DNA from: Thalassobaculum_A sp040219615
Lineage (GTDB): Bacteria; Pseudomonadota; Alphaproteobacteria; Thalassobaculales; Thalassobaculaceae
Assembly (NCBI RefSeq): GCF_040219615.1
Contig: NZ_JAVJSE010000017.1
Span: forward strand, 1-64,000
Reading direction: 5' to 3'
Length of the DNA stretch: 64,000 bases
Part shown: in pieces, positions 36,870 to 43,854 of the stretch
Position numbering within the stretch: position 1 is the stretch's first letter
How the letters are laid out: every line of letters starts with the position of its first letter
The notes under the pieces: model-generated
Databases searched by the model: none
Seen by the model: only the letters and a program-made list of their open reading frames with translations
Told to the model about the DNA's origin: nothing
Position numbers and translations under genes: made by a program

Positions 36870-37859
36870 ATGTCAACCACGTCCACCACGCTGTCCCGTC
36901 GGACGGCCCTGCTCGGCGCGCTCGGCGCCGGCGCAGCCCTGGCCACAACCGGCGTTTCCACCCGCACCGTCCAGGCTGCGGCCCCGATGCTCGGGCCGTC
37001 CAAGCCGTCCGCATACCGGTTCAAGCTCGGCGGTTTCGAGGTGACGACCGTCCTCGACGGCGCCGTTCAGCTCGACGGTCCGCATCCGATCTTCGGTGCC
37101 GATCAGAAGCCCGAGGACGTCCAGAAGCTCGCCGCCGAAAACTTCCTGCCGACCTCGCGCATGGCGATCAGCTTCGCGCCGGTGATCGTCAACACCGGCA
37201 GCGAGCTGATCCTGTTCGATACCGGCAACGGCGCGGCCCGCCGCCCGAATGCCGGCTCGCTGGTCTCGGCTCTCGCGGCCGGCGGCTACACGCCCGACCA
37301 GATCGACATCGTCGTGCTGACCCATTTCCACCCGGACCACATCGGCGGAATCATGGAGGACGGCAAGCCGACCTTCGCGAACGCCCGCTACGTCACCGGT
37401 GCCGCCGAGTACGACTTCTGGTCGCCGGCGGACAAGGCGACCGGCAAGACCGAGCGGGTCGGCAAGCTGGTGCAGTCCAACGTGGTGCCGCTGGCCGACA
37501 AGATGACCTTCCTGGAGGACAACCAGTCGGTCGTGTCCGGCATCACCTCGATCGACGCCAGCGGCCACACGCCGGGCCATCTCGCCTACCACCTGGAGAG
37601 CGAAGGCAAGCGGCTGATGATCACGGCCGACACCGCCAACCACTATGTCGTGTCGCTGCAGCGCCCCGACTGGGAGGTGTCGTTCGACATGAACAAGAAA
37701 AAGGCGGCGGAAGCGCGCAAGGAAATCTTCGGCATGATCGCCGCCGACAAGATCCCGTTCACCGGCTACCACATGCCGTTCCCCAACGTCGGCTATATCG
37801 AGCCGATGGGGACGGGCTTCCGCTACGTGGCGGCCGGCTACCAGATGGACCTGGGCTGA
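36870..37859 (+). CDS. Tat-exported metallo-beta-lactamase-fold hydrolase
   Basis: 329 residues. Tat signal (SRRTALLGALGAGAALA, Arg pair 10-11) ending near VQAAA. The metal motif THFHPDHIGG is at residues 151-160, with further ligands in ASGHTPGHLAY and TADTANHY, and a final TGYHMPFP His. Closest in layout to lactonase or organophosphate-hydrolase-like MBL enzymes rather than glyoxalase II. Periplasmic, substrate unknown. It follows the DUF302/YeeE pair by 89 bp with a GGAGGGAGG ribosome site. Confidence 0.85.
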   Translation: MSTTSTTLSRRTALLGALGAGAALATTGVSTRTVQAAAPMLGPSKPSAYRFKLGGFEVTTVLDGAVQLDGPHPIFGADQKPEDVQKLAAENFLPTSRMAISFAPVIVNTGSELILFDTGNGAARRPNAGSLVSALAAGGYTPDQIDIVVLTHFHPDHIGGIMEDGKPTFANARYVTGAAEYDFWSPADKATGKTERVGKLVQSNVVPLADKMTFLEDNQSVVSGITSIDASGHTPGHLAYHLESEGKRLMITADTANHYVVSLQRPDWEVSFDMNKKKAAEARKEIFGMIAADKIPFTGYHMPFPNVGYIEPMGTGFRYVAAGYQMDLG

Positions 37860-37870
37860 TCCATCGGTGC

Positions 37871-37898
37871 GTCGGGCGGCGGTTCGCCGCCGCCCGAC
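37871..37898. terminator. strong bidirectional hairpin
   Basis: A perfect 12-bp stem (GTCGGGCGGCGG / CCGCCGCCCGAC) closed by a TTCG tetraloop lies between the convergent metallo-hydrolase and DUF1330 genes. No T-run, but position, symmetry and loop type fit a shared terminator. Confidence 0.75.
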
Positions 37899-37918
37899 CG
37901 CCTGCCCGGGCACCCTCC

Positions 37919-38209
37919 TCAGGCGCCTTCGACGATCCGCATGTCGCGCTCGGCGCCGTCGCCGAGGGCGTCCAGCGCCTCCTTGTAGGCCGGGCTGTCA
38001 TGGGTGGCGACGGCCTGCTCGACGCTGTCGAACTCGATGATGACCGTGCGCTGGTTCAGGCCGGCCTCGTAGGTCTTCGACGGCATGCCGCGGACCAGGA
38101 AGCGGCCGCCGCCGCCCTGGATGGCCGGCCCCGCCAGCTTGGCGTAGGCGGCCAGCTTGTCGGCGTCGTGGACGGCTCGATACAGCGAAATCCAGTAGGC
38201 CTTGGCCAT
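37919..38209 (-). CDS. DUF1330 family protein
   Basis: 96 residues of the dimeric alpha/beta-barrel DUF1330 family (MAKAYWISLYRAVHDADKLAAYAKLAGPAI; FLVRGMPSKTYE; RTVIIEFDSVEQAVATHDSPAYKEAL). Function unestablished. I chose the ATG at 38209, with AGGAA upstream; the longer ORF start adds a non-conserved 28 residues. Confidence 0.9.
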   Translation of the reverse strand: MAKAYWISLYRAVHDADKLAAYAKLAGPAIQGGGGRFLVRGMPSKTYEAGLNQRTVIIEFDSVEQAVATHDSPAYKEALDALGDGAERDMRIVEGA

Positions 38210-38350
38210 GGGAGTTCCTCCTGACGGGATCGGCAGCGCCGCAACCCGGCGCCCCTGGATGTCGGGATCAAACTCCGTACCGCCGTCCGGCACAACCGCC
38301 GGGTCGATGTCGCGGCCCCGGCCTCGCGGAGCCGCGCGGCGACGGCGATA

Positions 38351-38698
38351 CTATTCGGCGGCCGACAGCGAGTGATCGCGGCGATCGGCCTCGCTGAGCG
38401 TGCGCTTCAGGGTCTCGATCCGCTTCTCGACCGTGGCGATCACCTTGGCGATCTGATCGGTCGCCTCCTTGGTGTTGCCCGACAGCGTCTTGACCTCGCC
38501 GGCCACGACAGCGAAGCCGCGCCCGGCGTCCCCGGCCCGCGCCGCCTCGATGGTGGCGTTCAGGGCCAGGAGGTTGGTTTGCCCGGCGATCTGGTCGATG
38601 CGACGGGCCACGTCGCGGATCAGATTGAGGTCCGCCTCGAGGTCCGTGATGACCGACTGTGTATTCTCGATCGCCGTGCTGGTTGCGCTCATGGCCAT
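38351..38698 (-). CDS. stand-alone chemoreceptor signalling-tip protein
   Basis: 115 residues. Nearly all of it is the hairpin tip of methyl-accepting chemotaxis proteins: RRIDQIAGQTNLLALNATIEAARAGDAGRGFAVVAGEVKTLS (residues about 28-70, abbreviated). Sensor domain, membrane segments, HAMP and most of the coiled coil are absent. The frame is open upstream only into unrelated sequence. It is either a soluble minimal receptor or a remnant of a larger gene. An ATG pair at 38698/38692 with CAGGG upstream is the best start. Located 86 bp downstream of the DUF1028 gene. Confidence 0.7.
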   Translation of the reverse strand: MAMSATSTAIENTQSVITDLEADLNLIRDVARRIDQIAGQTNLLALNATIEAARAGDAGRGFAVVAGEVKTLSGNTKEATDQIAKVIATVEKRIETLKRTLSEADRRDHSLSAAE

Positions 38699-38784
38699 GC
38701 CCTGCTGTTGGGGGCCGCAGTGTGCAACGGCACTGGTAAATGGTCCATGAAGACCGCAGGCCGGTCGTACGATTTTTGCGGGGG

Positions 38785-39489
38785 TCACCGACCGAGTCGC
38801 TCGGCGATCATCGCCTCGACCTCGCCGCGGTCCCACACGCCCCAGGGCCGGTCGGCGGTCGGGAAGGCATGCCGGAACGCCAGGAACCGCTCGCCCGCCA
38901 CCTTGTGCAGCCGCTCGAGTTCGGCGAGCGGGTCCGGATGGTCGTCGACCCGCAGGTCGAGCCAGCGGTACGGACGGGCGTCCTGGATCACCAGACAGGC
39001 CGACTGCTTGCCGCGCTTGTCGCCGCCGGCCGCCTCGCCGGCCCGCATCGCGCCGATCAGGCGGTCGACCAGCGGCTGGCCCTCGCCGGCCCGGAACGCC
39101 TCGAAGGTCGCCTCGACGACTGCCGGTCCGGCCAGCATGTTGCCGGCCACCGACAGGTCCTGCTCGGACCGCGATCCGGCCCAGTCGACGCAGCCCGCAC
39201 CGGTATAGGCCGCGGTCCGGCCGTCGAGCCCGAGCACATGGACCTGGCGGGCCGCCCGGCCTTCGTCGGGCGCCACCAGCGCCGCCACCACATCCTCCGG
39301 CGCCCCGCCGGCCCGCAGCATGTCGAGCCCGCGCGGCCCGTAGGTCGGATTGACCAGCGCCTGGGTGGCCACGATCCCGGCATCGGGGGCGCTGTGCGGT
39401 ACCAGCGCACCGGCGGCGAAGAACCGGGTCGCCAGCGCAAGCCCCATCACGCCGGTCTCCGGCTCGCGCGCAACGATCGACCAGGTCAT
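38785..39489 (-). CDS. DUF1028 (Ntn-hydrolase-like) protein
   Basis: 234 residues matching DUF1028: TWSIVAREPETGVMGLALATRFFAAGALVPHS, QALVNPTYGPRGLDML, AGCVDWAGSRSEQDLSVAGNML and PYRWLDLRVDDHPDPLAEL. The family is classed with Ntn hydrolases and is frequently found beside peptide transport genes; its substrate is not known. It follows the ABC permease gene by 42 bp and probably acts on what that transporter imports. Confidence 0.88.
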   Translation of the reverse strand: MTWSIVAREPETGVMGLALATRFFAAGALVPHSAPDAGIVATQALVNPTYGPRGLDMLRAGGAPEDVVAALVAPDEGRAARQVHVLGLDGRTAAYTGAGCVDWAGSRSEQDLSVAGNMLAGPAVVEATFEAFRAGEGQPLVDRLIGAMRAGEAAGGDKRGKQSACLVIQDARPYRWLDLRVDDHPDPLAELERLHKVAGERFLAFRHAFPTADRPWGVWDRGEVEAMIAERLGR

Positions 39490-39504
39490 GCCGTCTCCTC
39501 CTCG

Positions 39505-39542
39505 CTCAGTCGCCGCCCTCAGTCGCCGCCCTCAGTCGCCCC
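39505..39542. repeat. 13-bp tandem repeat over a stop codon
   Basis: CTCAGTCGCCGCC occurs twice and then as a shortened third copy. On the minus strand each copy carries TGA; the first is the stop of the permease gene (39532-39534). Because 13 is not a multiple of 3, the copies give stops in different frames. Confidence 0.85.
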
Positions 39543-40407
39543 TGGGATCGAGCGCGTCGCGCAGCCCGTCGCCCAGCAGGTTGAAGCCGAACACCACCAG
39601 GAAGATCGCCACGCCGGGCCACACCGACATCCACGGCGCCTGCACCAGGAAGTTCTTGGCGATGCTCAGCATGCTGCCCCAGCTGGGGTCGGGCGGCTGC
39701 TGGCCGAGACCGAGGAACGACAGGCTGGCCTCGGCGATGATCGCCGTGGCGATGGTCAGAGTGGCCTGCACCAGCAGCGGCGGAAAGATGTTCGGCAGGA
39801 TGTAGCGCCACAGGATCCGCGGGTGCGCGAGGCCGACCGCCCGGGCGCCGTCGACATACTCCTCGGCCTTGACCGACAGGGTCTGGCCGCGCGCCAGCCG
39901 CACGAAGATCGGCGCCGCCGAAAGGCCGATGGCGATCATCGCGTTGGTCAGGCTGGGGCCCAGGAACGCCGCGAAGGCGATCGCCAGGATCAGGAACGGG
40001 CAGGACAGCAGCGCCTCGTTGCAGCGCGAGATCACGGTGTCGGTCCAGCCGCCGAAATACCCGGCGAGCACCCCGAGCGGCACCCCGATGGTCAGGGCGA
40101 ACGCCACCGACACCACGCCGGCGAGCAGCGAGGTCCGGGCCCCCCACACCAGCCGCGAGAACACGTCGCGGCCGATCTCGTCGGTGCCCATCAGATGCGC
40201 CAGGGTCGGCGCCTTGCGGACCGCCATCCAGTCGGTGGCCATCGGCTCGTGGGTCGCGAACAGCGGCGCGCCGACCGCCAGCAGGATGAAGAACCCGATC
40301 ATCAGGCCGCCGGCCAGGGCGCCGCGGTGGCGCAGCAGCCGGCGGCCGGCACGCGACCGGATGCGCAGGCCGAGGACGGAAGGGACGGTTCCGGCGACGT
40401 CGGCCAT
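39532..40407 (-). CDS. ABC transporter permease, DppC-like
   Basis: 291 residues. Second inner-membrane component of a peptide/nickel-type importer. Starts with a cytoplasmic arm, then a first TM segment, the OppC_N feature PTLAHLMGTDEIGRDVFSRLVWGARTSLL, and an EAA loop YVDGARAVGLAHPRILWRYILPN that would dock an ATPase. Lies 4 bp after the DppB-like gene. Confidence 0.93.
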   Translation of the reverse strand: MADVAGTVPSVLGLRIRSRAGRRLLRHRGALAGGLMIGFFILLAVGAPLFATHEPMATDWMAVRKAPTLAHLMGTDEIGRDVFSRLVWGARTSLLAGVVSVAFALTIGVPLGVLAGYFGGWTDTVISRCNEALLSCPFLILAIAFAAFLGPSLTNAMIAIGLSAAPIFVRLARGQTLSVKAEEYVDGARAVGLAHPRILWRYILPNIFPPLLVQATLTIATAIIAEASLSFLGLGQQPPDPSWGSMLSIAKNFLVQAPWMSVWPGVAIFLVVFGFNLLGDGLRDALDPRGD

Positions 40408-40411
40408 GGCG

Positions 40412-41353
40412 TTACACCCGGATCCGCGGATTCAGGAAGAAATACGCCATGTCGGCGACCAGGTTGAGGGCGATGAAGGCGAGCGAGCTGCACAGCACCA
40501 CGCCCTGCACCACCGCGTAGTCGCGGTTGAACACCGCGTCGACGATCTGCTTGCCGAAGCCCGGGATGGTGAACACCTGCTCGGTCAGCACGGCGCCCGC
40601 CAGCAGCTCGCCGAGCTGCAGGGTGCCGACCGTGACCACCGGGATCAGGGCGTTGCGGAAGGCGTGGCGCAGCACCACCAGGCGTTCGCGCACGCCCTTG
40701 GCGCGGGCGGTGCGGACGTAGTCCGAACGCAGCACCTCCAGCATGGCGCTGCGGGTGTGGCGCATCATGGTGGCGGCGATCGCGCTGCCCAGCACGAAGG
40801 CCGGCATGATCATGGTCTTGAGGTTCTGGACCGGGTCGTCGAACGGACTCTCGTAGCCCGACGCCGGCAGCCAGCCGAGCTTGACCGACACCAGCAGGAT
40901 CAGCAGCACCCCGAGCCAGAAGTTCGGGATCGACAGCCCCGAGAGCGCCGCCACGTTGGCCAGCCAGTCGATCGGCGTGCCGCGCTTGAGGGCCGACAGC
41001 ACCCCCATGGGGATGCCGATCAGCAGGGCGATCGCGATCGCCATCAGCGCCAGCTGGATGGTGACCGGCAGCTTCTGCAGCAGCAGGTCGGTGACCGGGA
41101 TGTTGGTCCGCAGGGAGATGCCAAGGTCGCCCTGCAGCACGCCGCCGATCCAGTAGCCGTACTGGACCCAGATCGGCTCGTTCAGGTGGTACTTCTCGCG
41201 GATGTAGGCGATCGACTCCGGGTCGCGCTCCTCGCCCGCCAGGGCCAGGGCCGGATCTCCCGGCAGCATCTGCTGCAGGGCGAACACGAACATCGAGACC
41301 AGGACCACGGTCGGCACGATGCCGACGAGGCGCCGAAGGAAATAGGCGAGCAC
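40412..41353 (-). CDS. ABC transporter permease, DppB-like
   Basis: 313 residues. First permease subunit of a dipeptide/oligopeptide-type importer. Opening VLAYFLRRLVGIVPTVVLVSMFVFAL is diagnostic; the EAA loop is YVRTARAKGVRERLVVLRHAFRNALIPVV. The GTG at 41353 with GGGGAG upstream gives the usual family start; the frame runs 27 bp further to a TTG. Four base pairs separate it from its partner permease. Confidence 0.92.
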   Translation of the reverse strand: MLAYFLRRLVGIVPTVVLVSMFVFALQQMLPGDPALALAGEERDPESIAYIREKYHLNEPIWVQYGYWIGGVLQGDLGISLRTNIPVTDLLLQKLPVTIQLALMAIAIALLIGIPMGVLSALKRGTPIDWLANVAALSGLSIPNFWLGVLLILLVSVKLGWLPASGYESPFDDPVQNLKTMIMPAFVLGSAIAATMMRHTRSAMLEVLRSDYVRTARAKGVRERLVVLRHAFRNALIPVVTVGTLQLGELLAGAVLTEQVFTIPGFGKQIVDAVFNRDYAVVQGVVLCSSLAFIALNLVADMAYFFLNPRIRV

Positions 41354-41420
41354 CGGCCGCTCCCCGCGGGTTCGGGCCAAGGAAAGGCCGGGCGGCCCTG
41401 ATCGGCCGCCCGGCCGGGGG

Positions 41421-42929
41421 TCACGAGGCCTTCTTCATCCCCTCGATCCGGATCATGGCGTCCGGATAGGGCTTGTAACCTTGGAGCTTGGCGCTCAGCG
41501 CCCAGATCCACTTCGGATGGTAGAGGTAGATGATCGGCCGGTCGCGATCGAGGATCTCGATCGCCGCGGCGTACAGCTTCTTGCGCTCCGCCAGGTCGTT
41601 GGTCCGGCGCGCGCCGTCCAGCAGCTTGTCGACCTCCGGATTGCAGTACTTGGAGTCGTTGATGCCGCCCTTGCAGGTCATGAACGAGTGGATGTTGCCG
41701 TCCGGATCGACCCGCCCCGACCAGCCGACCTCGGTCGCCTGGTAGTTGCCGGCCGACTGCTCCTTCAGCATGGTCGCGAACTCGGTGGCGCGCAGCTTTA
41801 TGTCGAAGCCGGCTTCCGCCGCCATCGCCTGGATCACCTGCGCGGCCCGGGTCATGTCCGGGTTGTTCGGGAACTGCATCTCGAACGAGAAGCCCTCGGC
41901 GCCGGCCTCCTTCAGCAGCGCCTTCGCCTTGGCGACGTCGCGCGCCGGCATCGGAACCGCCTTGTTGTAGAACTGGCTCTGCGGCGAGATGAACTGGTTG
42001 CCCGGCAGGTGGGCGCCGTCGAACACCACCTGGTTCAAGGCGACCCGGTCGATCGCCAGCTCCAGCGCCTTGCGGACCCGCGGGTCCTGGCCGAGCGGGG
42101 TCTTCGCCCGGTCGCCGTTGGCGTTGTTGATGGTGATGCCCTGGTAGCCGAGGCCGACCACGTCGACGACCTGCAGCTTGGAGTCACCCTTGACCGTCGG
42201 GATGTCCGGCGGCGACAGCCGCTCGATCAGGTCCAGGTCGCCGGCCTGCAGGTTGGCCAGGCGGACCGTGGAGTCCGGGATGGTGCGGTAGATCACCTCG
42301 TCGAAATGAAAGGCGCCGGCGTTCCAGTAGGCCGGGAACTTCGCCAGCACGATCCGGTCCTGCTGCACCCGCTCGACGAACTTGAACGGGCCCGAGCACA
42401 CCAGGTTGGCACCGAGCCCGGCGCCGGCGGCCTCGGCCGCCTTCGGCGACACCATCATGCCGGCGCGGTCGGACAGGGTCGCCAGCAGGGTGGCGTCCGG
42501 GGCGGCCAGGGTGAACCTGACGGTCAGCGGGTCGACCACCTCGGCCGTCTCGATCGACTTCACCTCGGACTTGCGGCGCGACTCCGGCAGGGTCTTGGAG
42601 CGCTCGATGTTGTACTTCACCGCCGCGGCGTCGAACTTCTCGCCGTCGTGGAAGGTGACGCCGTCGCGCAGCTTCATGGTCAGGGTCTTGCCGCCGTCCG
42701 ACCAGTCCCAGGACGTGGCGAGCTGCGGCACGAAGTTCAGGTCCGGGTCGATGTCGACCAGCTTGTCGCACAGCGCGGTGTAGACGATCCGGCCGACGAA
42801 GGTGCGCGACTGGTCCGGGTCGAGCACGTCCGGGTCGTCGGCGAGGCCGATCTTCAGGGTCTCGGCCGATGCGGCCGTGCCGAAGAGCATCATGCCGGCC
42901 GCGACGGCCAGCGACAGTTTCCGGGTCAT
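41421..42929 (-). CDS. ABC transporter substrate-binding protein (family 5)
   Basis: 502 residues. Signal peptide at 1-22 (MTRKLSLAVAAGMMLFGTAASA). Extracellular solute-binding family 5: LKIGLADDPDVLDPDQSRTFVGR, LATSWDWSDGGKTLTMKLRDGVTFHDG, and a late DRDRPIIYLYHPKWIWAL. It binds a peptide or similar ligand in the periplasm and delivers it to the two permeases downstream. Neither ATPase gene (DppD/DppF type) is adjacent. Confidence 0.94.
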   Translation of the reverse strand: MTRKLSLAVAAGMMLFGTAASAETLKIGLADDPDVLDPDQSRTFVGRIVYTALCDKLVDIDPDLNFVPQLATSWDWSDGGKTLTMKLRDGVTFHDGEKFDAAAVKYNIERSKTLPESRRKSEVKSIETAEVVDPLTVRFTLAAPDATLLATLSDRAGMMVSPKAAEAAGAGLGANLVCSGPFKFVERVQQDRIVLAKFPAYWNAGAFHFDEVIYRTIPDSTVRLANLQAGDLDLIERLSPPDIPTVKGDSKLQVVDVVGLGYQGITINNANGDRAKTPLGQDPRVRKALELAIDRVALNQVVFDGAHLPGNQFISPQSQFYNKAVPMPARDVAKAKALLKEAGAEGFSFEMQFPNNPDMTRAAQVIQAMAAEAGFDIKLRATEFATMLKEQSAGNYQATEVGWSGRVDPDGNIHSFMTCKGGINDSKYCNPEVDKLLDGARRTNDLAERKKLYAAAIEILDRDRPIIYLYHPKWIWALSAKLQGYKPYPDAMIRIEGMKKAS

Positions 42930-42975
42930 GGTCTCTCTTCCACCTCCGTGTTGCGTCCCTGTTGACCTTCCGCCG

Positions 42976-43665
42976 TCAGGCTTCGTCGCCCTCGTCCGGC
43001 GGCATCCCCTCGATGACGTTGTTGATATGCTCGGCCAGCGCCGCGGCCGCCCGGTCGGGACAGCCGCTGTCCAGGGCCTCGACGATCGGCCAGTGCCAGC
43101 GCGCCGACTGCAGCATCGGCCGCGCGCGCGCCGGGCTGGCGAGGGCAGCGCGGTGCACGTGCAGGAAGCAGCGGGTCAGGATCGGCTCCAGGGACGGCAG
43201 CTCGGCGCGCTCGAAGATCGCCATGTGGAACGCCCGGTCGAGCTCGGTCAGCGCGAACAGGTCCCCGGCCCCGGCAGCCGCCTCCATGTCGGCGATCAGG
43301 CCGGCCAGCCGGTCGCGCATCTCCGGGTCGAAGCGCGCCGCGGCCCGGCGCACGCCGGTGGTCTCAAGCCGGCGGCGGACGGCGACCATCTCGCGCGCCT
43401 CGTCCATCGAGGTGGTCGCCACCACGGTGCCGCGGTAACCATTGCGGACCACCAGCCCGGCCTCCTGCAGCTTCATCAGCGCCTCGCGCACCGGCGCCTG
43501 GCTGGAGCCGAACTCGGCCGCCAGCTGGGTCTCGACCAGTGGCGTACCGGGGCCGAGCCGGCCGATCACGATCAGCCGCTGCAGCGTCTCCTGGATCATC
43601 TGGCGCTTGTTGGACGGCGGGAACGGGTTGAACTCGCCCGCCTCCAGGGCCTCGGCCACCGACAT
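42976..43665 (-). CDS. GntR family regulator, FCD domain
   Basis: 229 residues. Winged helix (LIVIGRLGPGTPLVETQLAAEFGSSQAPVREALMKLQEAGLV, residues about 31-72, summarised) and an FCD domain with DRAFHMAIFERAEL and HVHRAALAS. Strong GGGAGGCGG before the ATG at 43665. It precedes the ABC-transporter operon in the same direction (46-bp gap) and is divergent from the acyl-CoA ligase gene. Most likely it regulates the transporter/DUF1028 genes. The frame continues far upstream only as antisense shadow. Confidence 0.9.
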   Translation of the reverse strand: MSVAEALEAGEFNPFPPSNKRQMIQETLQRLIVIGRLGPGTPLVETQLAAEFGSSQAPVREALMKLQEAGLVVRNGYRGTVVATTSMDEAREMVAVRRRLETTGVRRAAARFDPEMRDRLAGLIADMEAAAGAGDLFALTELDRAFHMAIFERAELPSLEPILTRCFLHVHRAALASPARARPMLQSARWHWPIVEALDSGCPDRAAAALAEHINNVIEGMPPDEGDEA

Positions 43666-43680
43666 TCCGCCTCCCGCGAA

Positions 43681-43710
43681 TTCGCATCTGCGAAATAGTG
43701 ATATCGATAT
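43681..43710. promoter_or_regulatory. two adjacent palindromes before the GntR gene
   Basis: TTCGCA-TC-TGCGAA (43681-43694) is followed by ATATCGATAT (43701-43710), both perfect. They sit 16-45 bp upstream of the GntR start, where the promoter should lie. One or both may be the operator of this GntR protein. Confidence 0.55.
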
Positions 43711-43750
43711 TGAGAGCCGGTCAAGCGGTTGGCCTCCGCCCGGACGGCAC

Positions 43751-43775
43751 ATTCCGACATACGGAACCGCGTTCC
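43751..43775 (+). promoter_or_regulatory. IclR-type operator, site 1
   Basis: TTCCG-N5-CGGAAC-N3-GTTCC preceded by A. The same 25-bp layout, with 21 of 25 bases identical, recurs at 46601. It lies 79 bp before the acyl-CoA ligase gene of the ligase-iclR pair. IclR proteins bind such pseudo-palindromes. Confidence 0.75.
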
Positions 43776-43854
43776 GCGCAGTTGATCGCCCGGCCCGGCC
43801 GTGGGATAGGTTTGGAAACGCGAGGCGCGCATGCGCCCAGTCGAGGGAGGACCG

